Source of the DNA: Phytohabitans flavus
GTDB taxonomy: Bacteria; Actinomycetota; Actinomycetes; Mycobacteriales; Micromonosporaceae
NCBI RefSeq assembly: GCF_011764545.1
Contig: NZ_AP022870.1
Span: 790,001-854,000 of the forward strand
Length of the DNA stretch: 64,000 nucleotides
Direction of reading: 5' to 3'
Shown here one piece after another: positions 32,190 to 40,847 of the stretch (positions within the stretch are counted from its first letter, which is position 1; each line of letters opens with the position of its first letter). The notes beneath the pieces are model-generated. The model had not been told where the DNA came from and ran no database searches. It saw only the letters and a list, made by a program, of their open reading frames with translations. The translations under genes and the position numbers were made by a program.

Positions 32190-32440
32190 GTGGTCGCAGA
32201 ACCTTTCAAAATTGGAGATTTGAGCTGCCGCGGCGTCCGTCGTGGTCCGGACCGCTGCTCCCGCGGCCTCACCCTCCGCGGTTCCACAACCCAACCCGGC
32301 CGGCATCGCCGGCGGGTGAGGCCGCGACCCCCGCCCATCCGCGCACTGATCAGAGCCGGCCGAATCGTGAACGCTATCCGGCAGATCGTGGTATTTAGCT
32401 GTTGTTATAACAACAGCTAAATACCACGATCTGCCGGCGT
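32190..32440 (+). repeat. Dispersed non-coding repeat, copy C (3' module missing)
   Basis: The first block (about 32200-32290, including GGTCCGGACCGCTGCTCCCG) matches copies A and B closely. The hairpin module at 32378-32437 has the same ends. The third module with the GCGCAGGTCGG stem is absent. It lies downstream of the plus-strand drrAB-like genes. An open frame here is broken by a stop relative to A and B, so it is not a protein gene. Confidence 0.75.
32378..32437. other. Perfect 60-bp palindrome
   Basis: Arms 32378-32407 and 32408-32437 are perfect reverse complements without a spacer. The outer part (GGCAGATCGTGGTA) is shared with the other two copies; the inner part (TTTAGCTGTTGTTA) is AT-rich and unlike them. 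As RNA it would form a very stable hairpin; as DNA it could form a cruciform. Confidence 0.95.
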
Positions 32441-32534
32441 GCTCCCGACTGGCATGCGGACAAACGAGCTAAAGCGCCCGACCAGCCCTGTCTTTGTGGC
32501 CCGCGATACCCGGCGCACGGCACCCCGACGGGGT

Positions 32535-32683
32535 GTCATACCGAACGGTGAGGCCGGGCGGTCGCCCAGACCGCGTCGATCAGGCGCCAGGCCGAGCGGG
32601 GGCGCAGGTGGGTGCCCGCCCGCCTCGATCGGTGTGCCGGCGTCGGCGCGGACCTCCAGTGGGCTCAGCAGCGCGATACGGAC
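32535..32683 (-). pseudogene. Remnant of a SARP/AfsR-type regulator N-terminus
   Basis: On the minus strand from 32683 the frame reads VRIALLSPLEVRADAGTPIE, the typical first strand region of SARP/BTAD regulators (RxxLLGPLEVR...GxPxxxGG). After AGG the homology continues in another frame with RLIDAVW, matching the helix-turn-helix part (LIDALWG). There is no start codon (GTC in place of GTG) and no BTAD domain. It looks like a decayed fragment. It lies among the 480 bases between repeat copy C and the promoter of the gene at 32919. Confidence 0.55.
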
Positions 32684-32739
32684 CCGTCCAGCCTCGCGCG
32701 GTGGCGGCCGCCAGCGTGCGCGCGGGCAGGTGGCGGAGT

Positions 32740-32842
32740 CCCCTGTGGTGACCCTTGGTAACCCCTAGCGGTTTATTGGCGACAATCTCACCCCTAGATC
32801 GTCACCGTTTTCTTGACCGGCCTTCCTCGCGGCCCATACCGT
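32740..32842 (+). promoter_or_regulatory. Triple CCCCTA-type direct repeat and promoter of the exported-protein gene
   Basis: CCCCTG (32740), ACCCTTG (32751) and ACCCCTA (32761) are spaced exactly 11 bases apart, and a further CCCCTA lies at 32791-32796. Downstream are TTGACC (32813-32818) and TACCGT (32837-32842) with an 18-base spacer, a plausible sigma-70 promoter. Confidence 0.6.
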
Positions 32843-32918
32843 CGTGACGGGCATGCGTTTTCTGTATTTGTGCCGCTGATTTTTCCCATGATGACCCGTC
32901 CTAATCCCGCGGAGCTGG

Positions 32919-33584
32919 ATGATGCGAACACCGAAACTCCCGTCCGTATTCGGCACCGGTAAAAAGTCGAAGTGGATCAGCCGTGCCGCCGCCGGCGCGG
33001 CCGCGCTGGCACTGACCGTCACCGCCCTCGCACCGGCCGAGGCCAGCGCCAACCGCGTGCCCAGCCCGACTGACGCCACCGCGGCCGACGCCGCTTTCCG
33101 GCCGAAGTCGGACGCCCCGCCCGCGCCCGCGCAGCTTGCGGAGTTGAATTTCCTTCTGGGGACGTACAAGTGCGTGGTGACCGCGGTCGCGCCGGGTGAG
33201 CCGTCGACCTCGGTTATCGTGTGGATGCGCACGAAGCCGATTCTGAGCGGTCACTACTATGAGATGGAATACGTCCAGGAAGCAATTCCCGGCGTCATCG
33301 GCAAGGTGACTGGAAAGTGGGTGTGGGGTTACACCCCGAGCGATTCCACCTACTCTGCGTACTACTACGACGACCACGACAACAAGGGCACCGCGTTTTC
33401 GGCGGGTCGCAACGCCGAGGGCAAGTTCGAGTTCGTCGGCGACTACACGGTGCTCGGCGACGTCGGCACCGGCCACGACGTCTTCACCGTGGTCAACAGC
33501 CGCAAGTTCACCGACCACAGCTACGTCAAGATCGACGGTGAGCTGATCCCGATCAGCGTGTACAACTGCACGAAGCAAGGCTGA
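32919..33584 (+). CDS. Unknown exported protein, paralogue of the 29863 gene product
   Basis: This 221-aa protein has a Sec-type signal: basic N-terminus (GKKSKWISR), hydrophobic core (AAAGAAALALTVTAL) and an AEASA-N cleavage site near residue 44. The mature part contains PPAPAQLAELNFLLGTYKC, LSGHYYEMEY and YYYDDHDNKGT, shared with the cytosolic protein at 29863. Two ATGs adjoin (32919, 32922); GGAG at 32911 fits the second slightly better. No lipobox is present. Function is unknown; binding of a small molecule would suit a lipocalin-like fold but is a guess. It has its own promoter with the cluster motif and is convergent with the dpg operon. Confidence 0.82.
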   Translation: MMRTPKLPSVFGTGKKSKWISRAAAGAAALALTVTALAPAEASANRVPSPTDATAADAAFRPKSDAPPAPAQLAELNFLLGTYKCVVTAVAPGEPSTSVIVWMRTKPILSGHYYEMEYVQEAIPGVIGKVTGKWVWGYTPSDSTYSAYYYDDHDNKGTAFSAGRNAEGKFEFVGDYTVLGDVGTGHDVFTVVNSRKFTDHSYVKIDGELIPISVYNCTKQG

Positions 33585-33603
33585 GCCACACGCTCCACAA
33601 CGG

Positions 33604-33639
33604 ACAGCGGCGGTAGGGGAGTGCCCCTGCCGCCGCTGT
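33604..33639. terminator. Bidirectional terminator between the exported-protein gene and dpgD
   Basis: Arms 33604-33619 and 33624-33639 form a 16-bp stem with one G-T wobble and an AGTG loop. It separates convergent genes. The TAGGGG within it is part of the stem rather than an operator. Confidence 0.85.
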
Positions 33640-33656
33640 TCAGTCTCCGGACCCGC

Positions 33657-34466
33657 TCAGCGCCCCTGCCACTTCGGCGAGCGCTTCTCGACGAACGCCA
33701 GCGGCCCTTCACGCGCGTCCTGGCTCCGCACTCGCTCCTCCTCCCACACGTACCGGGTGGCGAAGGCCTGTGGCAGCGACAGGTGCGCGGAGGACGAGGC
33801 GGCTTCCTTGACCGCGCGCACCGCGAGCGGCGCGCAGCGCAGGATGTCCTCCACCCACCCGTCGACACAGTCGTCGAGGCGGTCGGCCGGCACGACCTCG
33901 TTGACCAGCCCCAGCTCGTACGCCCTCGCGGCGCTCAACGGCCGGCCGGTCATCAGGTGCCCCATGGCGGTCTTGAGCGGCAGCTGCCGGCTGAGGCGAA
34001 ACACCCCGCCCGCCCCGGCGACCAGGCCCAGCTTGGCTTCCGGCAGCGCGAAGGTGGCGTGCTCGGCGGCGATCGCGATGTCGCAGGCGAGCACCAGCTC
34101 GAAGCCGCCCCCGAACGCGTACCCGTTGACCCTGGCCACCACCGGCTTCGACAGCGTGAACCGCTCGGTGAGCCGCGGCCAACCGGGCTTGCCCCGGCTG
34201 CCGAACGAGGTCGGTGGCTCGCCGCTGTCGACGCGCCGTACCAGCTCCTTGAGGTCCTGCCCGACCGAGAACGCGCGGTCACCGGCGCCGGTCAGCACCC
34301 CCACCCAGACGTCGTCGTCGCGCTCGAAGTCGTCCCACACCGCTGCCAGGCTCGCGTGCATGGCGAGGTCCATCGCGTTGAGTACGGCGGGCCGGTCCAG
34401 CGTGATGTACGCCGCGTGGCCCCGCTTCTCGTAGCGCACACCGGCGCCGTCCACTGTGGAGTCCAC
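33657..34466 (-). CDS. dpgD: DpgD-like enoyl-CoA hydratase (crotonase family)
   Basis: This 269-aa crotonase-fold protein has the oxyanion-hole motif [19 protein letters not shown] and the active-site region [20 protein letters not shown]. DpgD works with DpgB to improve conversion of the DpgA product to 3,5-dihydroxyphenylacetyl-CoA by dehydration/aromatisation. GTG at 34466 is one base after the aldehyde dehydrogenase stop, so it is the last gene of the six-gene operon. The symbol is based on family and context; crotonases are hard to tell apart by sequence alone. Confidence 0.85.
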   Translation of the reverse strand: MDSTVDGAGVRYEKRGHAAYITLDRPAVLNAMDLAMHASLAAVWDDFERDDDVWVGVLTGAGDRAFSVGQDLKELVRRVDSGEPPTSFGSRGKPGWPRLTERFTLSKPVVARVNGYAFGGGFELVLACDIAIAAEHATFALPEAKLGLVAGAGGVFRLSRQLPLKTAMGHLMTGRPLSAARAYELGLVNEVVPADRLDDCVDGWVEDILRCAPLAVRAVKEAASSSAHLSLPQAFATRYVWEEERVRSQDAREGPLAFVEKRSPKWQGR

Positions 34467-34467
34467 G

Positions 34468-35928
34468 TCAGAACGGGTACGGTGCCGGGGCGGAGCGCAC
34501 GGTCAGCCACTGCCACTGGGTGAACTCGTCCCAGCTCTGCTGCGCGCCGTAGCGGCTGCCGTTGCCGGAGGCGCCCCGCCCGCCGAAGGGTACGAAAGCC
34601 TCGTCGTTGATGGTCTGGTCGTTGACGTGCACGATGCCGGTGCGCAGCCGGTCGGCCAGCGCGGTCCCGCGTTCGACGTCGCCGGTCTGCACGGCCGCCA
34701 CCAGCCCGTACTCGGTGCGGTTGGCGACGGCGACCGCCTCCTCGTCGTCCTTGACCACGATGACCGGGGCGACCGGCCCGAAGATCTCCTCGCGAAACGC
34801 GGGCATCTCGGTGGTGACCTCGGCAAGCACGGTGGGCCGGTAGAAGAGGCCCTCGTGGGTGCCACCGGCCCGCAGTTCGGCGCCGGCGGCGACGGTGTCC
34901 CGGACGATCCGGTGCACCCGGTCGCGCTGGGCCGCGTTGATCATCGGTCCGAGCGCCACCTTCTCGGTCCACGGGTTGCCGACCGGCAACTTCTCGGCGC
35001 GGGCGGCGAGCCGGTCGAGGTACTCGCCGGCCACCGACTCGAGCACGATGTGCCGCCCGGCGGTCATGCAGATCTGGCCCTGGTGGAAGAACGCGCCCCA
35101 GGCCCCCGCCGAGCTGGCCAGGTCGAGGTCGGCGTCGTCGAGCACGATCAGCGCGTTGTTGCCGCCGAGCTCCAGCGAGACCCGCTTGAGGGCGCGGCCG
35201 GCCGCCTCGCCCACCTGCCGGCCGACCGCGGTCGAGCCGGTGAACGAGATCATGGCGATGTTGGGATCGGTGGCCAGCGCCCGCCCCGGCTCGGCGTCGC
35301 CGGCGAGGACGTGCAGCACGCCCTCCGGGAGGCCGGCCTCCTCGAAGAGACGGGCGAGCACGAGACCCCCGCTGACCGCGGTCTGCACATCGGGCTTGAG
35401 GACCACCGCATTGCCGAGAGCCAGGGCGGGTGCCACCGCGCGCATCGCCAGCAGCAGCGGCACGTTCCACGGCGTGATCACGCCGACGACGCCGAGCGGG
35501 ATGCGGCGGCCGATGCTCTGCCGGCCCGGGGTGGAGGGCAGCAGCTGTCCGAACGGCTCCGCGGGCAGCCCGGAAGCGACCCACAACTCGTCGAGCACCG
35601 ACGAGACCTCGTGCTCCGCCTTGCCAGGTACGCCGCCGCCCTCGCGTACCAGCCATCCCACGACCTCGTCGCGGTGCGCCTCCAGGATCTGGGCGGCCCG
35701 CCGCAGCACCGCCGCGCGTTCGGTGTGCGCAGCGGCGGCCCACGCGGGCTGGGCGAGCGCGGCCGCCGAGGCCGCCGAGGCGATGTCACCGGCGTCGGCC
35801 AGGCCGACGGTGGCCAGAGTCTTCCCGGTCGCCGGCTCGGTGACGTCGACCGTGCCGCCGGCCGGCTCCCGCCAGCCGCCGCTGAATACCTTGCCGGCGA
35901 GTGCGACCGGGTCGATCAGGGGAAGCAT
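34468..35928 (-). CDS. Aldehyde dehydrogenase (predicted 3,5-dihydroxybenzaldehyde dehydrogenase)
   Basis: This 486-aa NAD(P)-dependent aldehyde dehydrogenase has the substrate-entry motif [12 protein letters not shown], the cofactor motif [16 protein letters not shown], the general-base region SLELGGNN, the catalytic cysteine in [10 protein letters not shown], and [10 protein letters not shown]. It is closest in pattern to benzaldehyde/vanillin dehydrogenases. ATG at 35928 has AAAGGAA 6 bases upstream; the open frame upstream is an antisense extension. It follows the decarboxylase gene by 11 bases, so the natural reading is oxidation of the resulting 3,5-dihydroxybenzaldehyde to 3,5-dihydroxybenzoate. 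The substrate is inferred. Confidence 0.88.
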   Translation of the reverse strand: MLPLIDPVALAGKVFSGGWREPAGGTVDVTEPATGKTLATVGLADAGDIASAASAAALAQPAWAAAAHTERAAVLRRAAQILEAHRDEVVGWLVREGGGVPGKAEHEVSSVLDELWVASGLPAEPFGQLLPSTPGRQSIGRRIPLGVVGVITPWNVPLLLAMRAVAPALALGNAVVLKPDVQTAVSGGLVLARLFEEAGLPEGVLHVLAGDAEPGRALATDPNIAMISFTGSTAVGRQVGEAAGRALKRVSLELGGNNALIVLDDADLDLASSAGAWGAFFHQGQICMTAGRHIVLESVAGEYLDRLAARAEKLPVGNPWTEKVALGPMINAAQRDRVHRIVRDTVAAGAELRAGGTHEGLFYRPTVLAEVTTEMPAFREEIFGPVAPVIVVKDDEEAVAVANRTEYGLVAAVQTGDVERGTALADRLRTGIVHVNDQTINDEAFVPFGGRGASGNGSRYGAQQSWDEFTQWQWLTVRSAPAPYPF

Positions 35929-35939
35929 CGGCGTTCCTT

Positions 35940-37589
35940 TCACGAGTGTCCGGTGATCGGCACGTCGATCAGTAGCGGTGTGGGGGATTCGGTGGCCTTC
36001 GCGACCACGTCGACGAGGTGGTCGGCGTCGGTGATCCGGACCGCTTCGATGCCGAAGAACTCGGCGACCCGGGTGAAGTCCAGCACCGGCGGATCCAGGT
36101 CGAGCCCGATGTACTGGCCGGTCCGGGTGGATCGGCTCTGCCACGAGTCGAGGGTGTTCTTGAGCGTGCGGTACTCGCCGTTGTTCATCACGACGAACGT
36201 GACCGGCACCCGGTAGCGGGCGGCGCTCCACAGCCCCTGTAGGCCGAAGAGCGTGCAGCCGTCGCCGAGCACCGCGACTACCGGCCGGCTCGGGTCGCCC
36301 AGCCGGGTGCCGATCGCGGCGCCGATACCCGAGCCGAGGCCGCCACCGACGGTGTGTACGAGCGAGCGGGGCCGGTCGAGGGTGAGCACCTCGCGCAGCA
36401 GCACGCCGCTGGTGATCGCCTCCTCGACGACGACCGCGTCGGCGGGCAGCCCGGCGGCGACCGCGTGTGCGGCGGCGAGCGGATCGAGCGGCGCCGGCCC
36501 GTACGCGGCCCGCGCCATCGCGTCGACCTTGGCGCGGCGGGCGGCGGCGATCGCACCCGCCGCGGTGGCCCGGTCCGGGGCGTCGGGCACCGTGCCGGCG
36601 AGCCGGTCGGCGAGCGCGGCGAGGGTGGTGCGGATGCCGCCGGCGAGGCCGACGTCGACCCGGAAGTTTCGGCCGATCTCGTGCTGGTCGGAGTCGAGCT
36701 GCACCACGGTCGCGTCGGGCGGCACGGGCGCCACCGGCGTGTAGTGGTGTGCCATGAAGGCGTGGCAGCCGACCACGAAGACCACGTCGTGCGGGGTGAG
36801 CCGCTCCCGGATCGCGGCGTTGACCGGTGGCAGCGCGCCGCCGTGGAGCGGGTGCGAGCCGGGGAAGTCGACGCCGTCGTGCATCGGCTGGTGGTAGGTG
36901 ACCGCGCCGAGCGCCTCGGCGACGGCGACGAGCTCGGCGACCGCACCGTCGCGGCCGACGCCGTCACCGGCCACGATCGCCGGCCGGGTGGCCGCGGCGA
37001 GCACGGCGACGGCCCGGTCGAGGTCGGCGGCGCGTCCCCAGGCCGGGCGGTGCGACCGCTCGGCGACCTCCACGGGCGCCTGCTCGGCGAGCAGGTCCAT
37101 CGGGATGGAGAGGAAGACCGGCCCGGCCGGCGGGGCGGCGGCGATCGCGAAGGCGCGGCGCAGCATGATCGGCAGGTCGTGGCCGTGCTGTACGTCGAAC
37201 ACGTGCTTGGCGACCGGCTTGGCCAGCCCGACGAGGTCGCCGGAGAGCATCGGATCCTGCACCATGTGCCGGCGGTCCTGCTGCCCCGCGGTGATCACCA
37301 GCGGGGTGCGCGACCGGGTCGCGTTGAGGAAACCGACGAGGCCGTTGGCGAGCCCGGCCGCCACGTGCAGGCTGACGAAGGCGGGGCGGCCGGTGGCGCG
37401 GGCGTACCCGTCGGCCATTGCCATCACCGAGCCCTCGTGGACGCCGAGGACGTACTCGATGTCCGGGGCCTCCGCGAGGGCGTCGGTGAACGGCAGCTCG
37501 GTCGTACCCGGGTTGCCGAAGACGCGGTCCACGCCCTCGTCGCGAAGGATGGCCAGCATCGCCTGCACCGGCGTCGTCAGCGTGCCCAC
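35940..37589 (-). CDS. ThDP-dependent decarboxylase, benzoylformate decarboxylase-like
   Basis: This 549-aa thiamine-diphosphate enzyme has the activating glutamate in VLGVHEGSVMAMADGYARAT, FGNPGTTELPF at the N-terminus, LHVAAG with the active-site type histidine, and the ThDP motif from VLGDGCTLFG to MNN. It resembles benzoylformate decarboxylase. The gene overlaps dpgC by 13 bases: GTG 37589 lies inside the dpgC 3' end. Context predicts decarboxylation of 3,5-dihydroxyphenylglyoxylate, the DpgC product, to 3,5-dihydroxybenzaldehyde. In glycopeptide clusters an aminotransferase acts on this keto acid instead. Confidence 0.88.
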   Translation of the reverse strand: MGTLTTPVQAMLAILRDEGVDRVFGNPGTTELPFTDALAEAPDIEYVLGVHEGSVMAMADGYARATGRPAFVSLHVAAGLANGLVGFLNATRSRTPLVITAGQQDRRHMVQDPMLSGDLVGLAKPVAKHVFDVQHGHDLPIMLRRAFAIAAAPPAGPVFLSIPMDLLAEQAPVEVAERSHRPAWGRAADLDRAVAVLAAATRPAIVAGDGVGRDGAVAELVAVAEALGAVTYHQPMHDGVDFPGSHPLHGGALPPVNAAIRERLTPHDVVFVVGCHAFMAHHYTPVAPVPPDATVVQLDSDQHEIGRNFRVDVGLAGGIRTTLAALADRLAGTVPDAPDRATAAGAIAAARRAKVDAMARAAYGPAPLDPLAAAHAVAAGLPADAVVVEEAITSGVLLREVLTLDRPRSLVHTVGGGLGSGIGAAIGTRLGDPSRPVVAVLGDGCTLFGLQGLWSAARYRVPVTFVVMNNGEYRTLKNTLDSWQSRSTRTGQYIGLDLDPPVLDFTRVAEFFGIEAVRITDADHLVDVVAKATESPTPLLIDVPITGHS

Positions 37590-38917
37590 GCCCGCCCCAC
37601 CTTGGCGAGCACGTCCTCGCTGTACAGGCGGCGGGCCTGCCGCACCGCGAACTCGGCCAGGTAGGCGTGGAAGCGGTCGACCGGCTCGTCGGCGAGGTTG
37701 AGCATGGCGCGGTTGGCGACGACGGCCGGGCTGTCGAGCCGGTCGACGCCCGCCTCGACGGCGGAGTCCATCGAGGACGGCTCCACGACCTCGTCGCGGA
37801 AGGCCGCGCCCGCCGCCTCGTGCGCGTAGATCTTGCGGCCCCAGAGGATCACCTGGCGTGCCAGCCGCCCACCGCCGTGGCGGCTCAGCCGGAGGTTGGA
37901 GACGCCGGGCACGATGCCCTCCTGCGCCGCCGGGAGGCTGAAGTAGGCGTCGGCGGCCGCGATCACCCGGTCGAAGACCGTGAGCAGCTGCGCGCCGCCG
38001 CCGATCGCGAACGTGTCGACCGCGGCCAGCCAGGGCTTCTGGACGGTACGCTGCGGCCACGCCGCCGGATCGGGGTCGACGAGCAGGCCCCGCAGGATCT
38101 TGTTGATGTAGCCGATCTCGCGGCGGAGCAGGAAGTCGACGTACGAGATCTGGCCGTGGTGCAGGTCGGTGAGGTTGATGCCGGCGCTGAACACCCGCCG
38201 CCCGTGGTAGCGCGGATGGGTCATCGGCCCGCCCCGCAGCACCCCGACCCGGATGTCGTCGTCGAGCAGCACGAGGTCGACCGCGGTCTCCATGTCGCCG
38301 ACCGACGGGTCGTCCTCGGCGTTGAGGCACTTGACGTTGGACATCGTGATGTGGCCGGCCGCGCCGCGCCGCTCCACCGTCACCGAGCCCAGGGTGACCG
38401 AGCCGGCGCGGCGAAACTCGCCGAGCAGCCGCCGCGCCTGCTGCGTCGGCAGCTGCATCGCTTCGGTCAGGTGGGTGGCCACCTCTGTACGGCGCAGCAG
38501 CGACCCGAAGAAGATGCCCTGGTCGATCTCCCGGCCCTCTTTTGCCGCCTGGACGCGTTCCCGCTCCTGCGCGACCTGTGCCCTCGTGGGCACCAGGCCG
38601 GTGAAGAGCTCGGCCGCGCCGTACACCAGCTCGGGTAGGCGCAGGTGCAGGGTCTGGCCTTCGGTCAGCTCCGCGTACACCTGGTCGCCGTGGATGTGCA
38701 TGAAGCGCGCCCGCTGCCGCCGGGCCGCCTCGTGGATGTCGCCGGCCCGCACCTGCTGCTCCGCGGTGCGCTCGGGCTTGGCGGGCAGCTCCTCCAGCAG
38801 CTCCTCGACCCGCTCGGTGTACTGCGCCAGGGCCTTCGCGTCCGTTGCCAGCTCGCCGCCGAACGTGGGCGGCTCGATGGCCGCCCGCTGCGGCGCGGCG
38901 ATCCCCGTGGCCTCCAT
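37577..38917 (-). CDS. dpgC: DpgC, cofactor-free 3,5-dihydroxyphenylacetyl-CoA dioxygenase
   Basis: This 446-aa protein has a helical N-terminal third (about 190 residues) and a crotonase-like C-terminal part with FAIGGGAQLLTVFDRVIAAA and PAAQEGIVPGVSNLRLSRHG. This is the DpgC architecture. DpgC uses O2 without metal or cofactor to cleave the thioester and oxidise the alpha carbon, giving 3,5-dihydroxyphenylglyoxylate. ATG at 38917 is 4 bases after the dpgB stop. Its length is close to known DpgC proteins. Confidence 0.93.
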   Translation of the reverse strand: MEATGIAAPQRAAIEPPTFGGELATDAKALAQYTERVEELLEELPAKPERTAEQQVRAGDIHEAARRQRARFMHIHGDQVYAELTEGQTLHLRLPELVYGAAELFTGLVPTRAQVAQERERVQAAKEGREIDQGIFFGSLLRRTEVATHLTEAMQLPTQQARRLLGEFRRAGSVTLGSVTVERRGAAGHITMSNVKCLNAEDDPSVGDMETAVDLVLLDDDIRVGVLRGGPMTHPRYHGRRVFSAGINLTDLHHGQISYVDFLLRREIGYINKILRGLLVDPDPAAWPQRTVQKPWLAAVDTFAIGGGAQLLTVFDRVIAAADAYFSLPAAQEGIVPGVSNLRLSRHGGGRLARQVILWGRKIYAHEAAGAAFRDEVVEPSSMDSAVEAGVDRLDSPAVVANRAMLNLADEPVDRFHAYLAEFAVRQARRLYSEDVLAKVGRAWAR

Positions 38918-38921
38918 CCGA

Positions 38922-39677
38922 CTACCCGGCGACCGTGTGGACCGAGCCGCCGAGGACCATCGGCACCGGGTCGGAGACGGCCTGCCGCGCCTTGATCAGG
39001 GAGCGGTCGCAGGCGGACAGGTGGGCACCGAGCGCGTCCTCGAAGGTCGTCGCGGTCGCGTCCAGGAGCAGCCGCCGGCGGATCGCGAGCTCCGGCCCGG
39101 CCGCGCCGCGCAGCGCGGCGACCCGTTCCTGCGTGCTGGCGACCAGGTCTCCGGCGACCTCGTCGACGAGGCCCACCTGCTCGGCCTTCGCCGCCGGCAC
39201 CTCGCGCGCGAAGAGGGCCAGCGGGCGCGCCCGGGCCACGCCGAGCTGGTTGGCCAGCCGGTAGAGCAGCATGCTCGGCCAGAGCGCGCCGCTGTGCCAA
39301 GGCTGGAGCAGGCGCAGGTCGTCGGCCGCGATCCGGTAGTCGGTGGCGAGCAGCACCTCCAGGGCCGGCCCGCCGCAGCTGCCCTCGGCGACCGCGATGG
39401 TGATGGCGTTCAGCCGCTCCAGCCGCCGTAGCGCGCGCTCCCAGTGGTTGACGAGGTGGACGCCGACCTCGCCGGGCCAGCTGTCCGCCCGGTCGGTCGA
39501 GGGCGTCGACGACGCCAGGTGCACGACCGCGACACGATGCTCTCCGGCGTCTTCGACGCGCTCGCAAAGTGCGGTGATGGTGCCGATCAGCTCTTGGGAA
39601 AGGGGAGCGGCACAGTCAATTCCCAGATAGGCGTCGGCGACCTCTTCGAGTTTCGAGCCGCCGCTATTCGATGACAC
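38922..39677 (-). CDS. dpgB: DpgB-like enoyl-CoA hydratase
   Basis: This 251-aa divergent crotonase has AEGSCGGPALEVLLATDYRI as the oxyanion-hole region and a following LWPSMLLYRLANQLG. Both are typical of DpgB, which helps DpgA release and dehydrate the tetraketide to 3,5-dihydroxyphenylacetyl-CoA. The GTG start at 39677 has a GGGGGC about 9 bases upstream. It is the second gene of the operon, 60 bases after dpgA. Confidence 0.88.
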   Translation of the reverse strand: MSSNSGGSKLEEVADAYLGIDCAAPLSQELIGTITALCERVEDAGEHRVAVVHLASSTPSTDRADSWPGEVGVHLVNHWERALRRLERLNAITIAVAEGSCGGPALEVLLATDYRIAADDLRLLQPWHSGALWPSMLLYRLANQLGVARARPLALFAREVPAAKAEQVGLVDEVAGDLVASTQERVAALRGAAGPELAIRRRLLLDATATTFEDALGAHLSACDRSLIKARQAVSDPVPMVLGGSVHTVAG

Positions 39678-39737
39678 GATGTGTTGCCCCCGTTCCGGAG
39701 CGGAGTCTGATTGCCAGAAGATGCGCGAGCGAACTGT

Positions 39738-40847
39738 TTACCAGCGGACCAGGACGGTCTCGATGGTCGACCCGGGACCCATTGTCATGAGGATGCCGTA
39801 GTCACCGGGACTCACCGTGCCCTCGTCCAAAAGGCGACGGTAGGAGAAAAGGAAGGAACCGCTCGAGAGATTGCCGTAGTCACGCAACACGCTGACGGTG
39901 TGCCGGACGTCGTGCCGGGTCAGCCCAAGATTGATCATGACGGAGTCGATGACCTTCTTGCCGCCCGAGTGGACAATCCAGTGCTCGATGTCCTTGCGCC
40001 GCAGGCCGGTGCCGGACAGCAGCGAGTCGATCACCAGCTCGGCGTGCGCACCGACCACGTACGGCACGTCGCGGTCCAGGTAGAAGCTGAACTTGCCGTG
40101 GTCGTCGTCCCAGTCGAATCGCATGGCGTCGATCGACTCGGGGATCATGAAGCTGGACGACTTGAGCACCGTCGGGCCCGGCTGGCTCTGCCGCGGGTCG
40201 GCGATCACCAGCGCCGCCACCGCACCGTCGCCGAACAGGCTGTTGACGACCGAGGTGCGCATGCTGCCGTCGAAGACGTACGCCGCGGAGCAGGCCTCGA
40301 TGCAGAGCAGGATCGCCAGCTCGCCCGGGTGGGTGCCGGCCCAGCCGGTCACCGCGTTGAGCCCGTTGAGCCCGGCGTTGCACCCCATGCCGACGACGTC
40401 GAGGCGCGCGGTGTCGGGGTTGAGGCTCAGCTCGCGGACGAGCAGTGCGCTCAGACCTGGCGTGAGCAGGCCCGTGGAGGTCACGCAGCACAGGAACCGC
40501 ACGTCGCTCAGGTCGGCGTTGGCCTCCTTGAGCGCGGCCTGAAGCGCCCGCACCCCCATGTCGACGCCCTGGTTGCGGTGCTTGCGCAGCAGCTCGCCCT
40601 GCGTCTCGGTGGTGCGGGTGCCGTCCGGCCCCTCGGGTGGGAGGGAGAGGAAGCGGCGCTTGATGGCGCTGTTGCGGAACACCGAGGCGATCCGCTGGTC
40701 GTCGATGTTGAAGAGATCCAGCAGGTCGTCCTGCGAGTAGGCGTCCGGCGGCACGGCGGTGCCGACGCTGACGATCCGCGGTCGCACTGTGAATGGCGCT
40801 CCACGGACGCCGATTGGGACCTTGACCGGTGTTGGTGTTTGTGTCAT
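39738..40847 (-). CDS. dpgA: DpgA, type III PKS (3,5-dihydroxyphenylacetyl-CoA synthase)
   Basis: This 369-aa type III polyketide synthase has the catalytic triad Cys156 (VGMGCNAGLNG), His293 (WIVHSGGKK) and Asn326 (DYGNLSSGSF), and ends with MTMGPGSTIETVLVRW. It condenses four malonyl-CoA into the precursor of 3,5-dihydroxyphenylacetyl-CoA. ATG at 40847 has GGGGGA 5 bases upstream. It leads the six-gene minus-strand operon. Here the pathway appears redirected to 3,5-dihydroxybenzoate instead of dihydroxyphenylglycine. Confidence 0.94.
   Translation of the reverse strand: MTQTPTPVKVPIGVRGAPFTVRPRIVSVGTAVPPDAYSQDDLLDLFNIDDQRIASVFRNSAIKRRFLSLPPEGPDGTRTTETQGELLRKHRNQGVDMGVRALQAALKEANADLSDVRFLCCVTSTGLLTPGLSALLVRELSLNPDTARLDVVGMGCNAGLNGLNAVTGWAGTHPGELAILLCIEACSAAYVFDGSMRTSVVNSLFGDGAVAALVIADPRQSQPGPTVLKSSSFMIPESIDAMRFDWDDDHGKFSFYLDRDVPYVVGAHAELVIDSLLSGTGLRRKDIEHWIVHSGGKKVIDSVMINLGLTRHDVRHTVSVLRDYGNLSSGSFLFSYRRLLDEGTVSPGDYGILMTMGPGSTIETVLVRW

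Noticed and set aside
33614-33619. TAGGGG as a possible operator near dpgD
   Set aside because: It is part of a 16-bp terminator stem between convergent genes, not a promoter region.
33657-40847. Reading the dpg genes as a dihydroxyphenylglycine (glycopeptide) pathway
   Set aside because: No aminotransferase (HpgT type) or NRPS gene is present; a ThDP decarboxylase and aldehyde dehydrogenase stand in its place, and the partner is a type I PKS.
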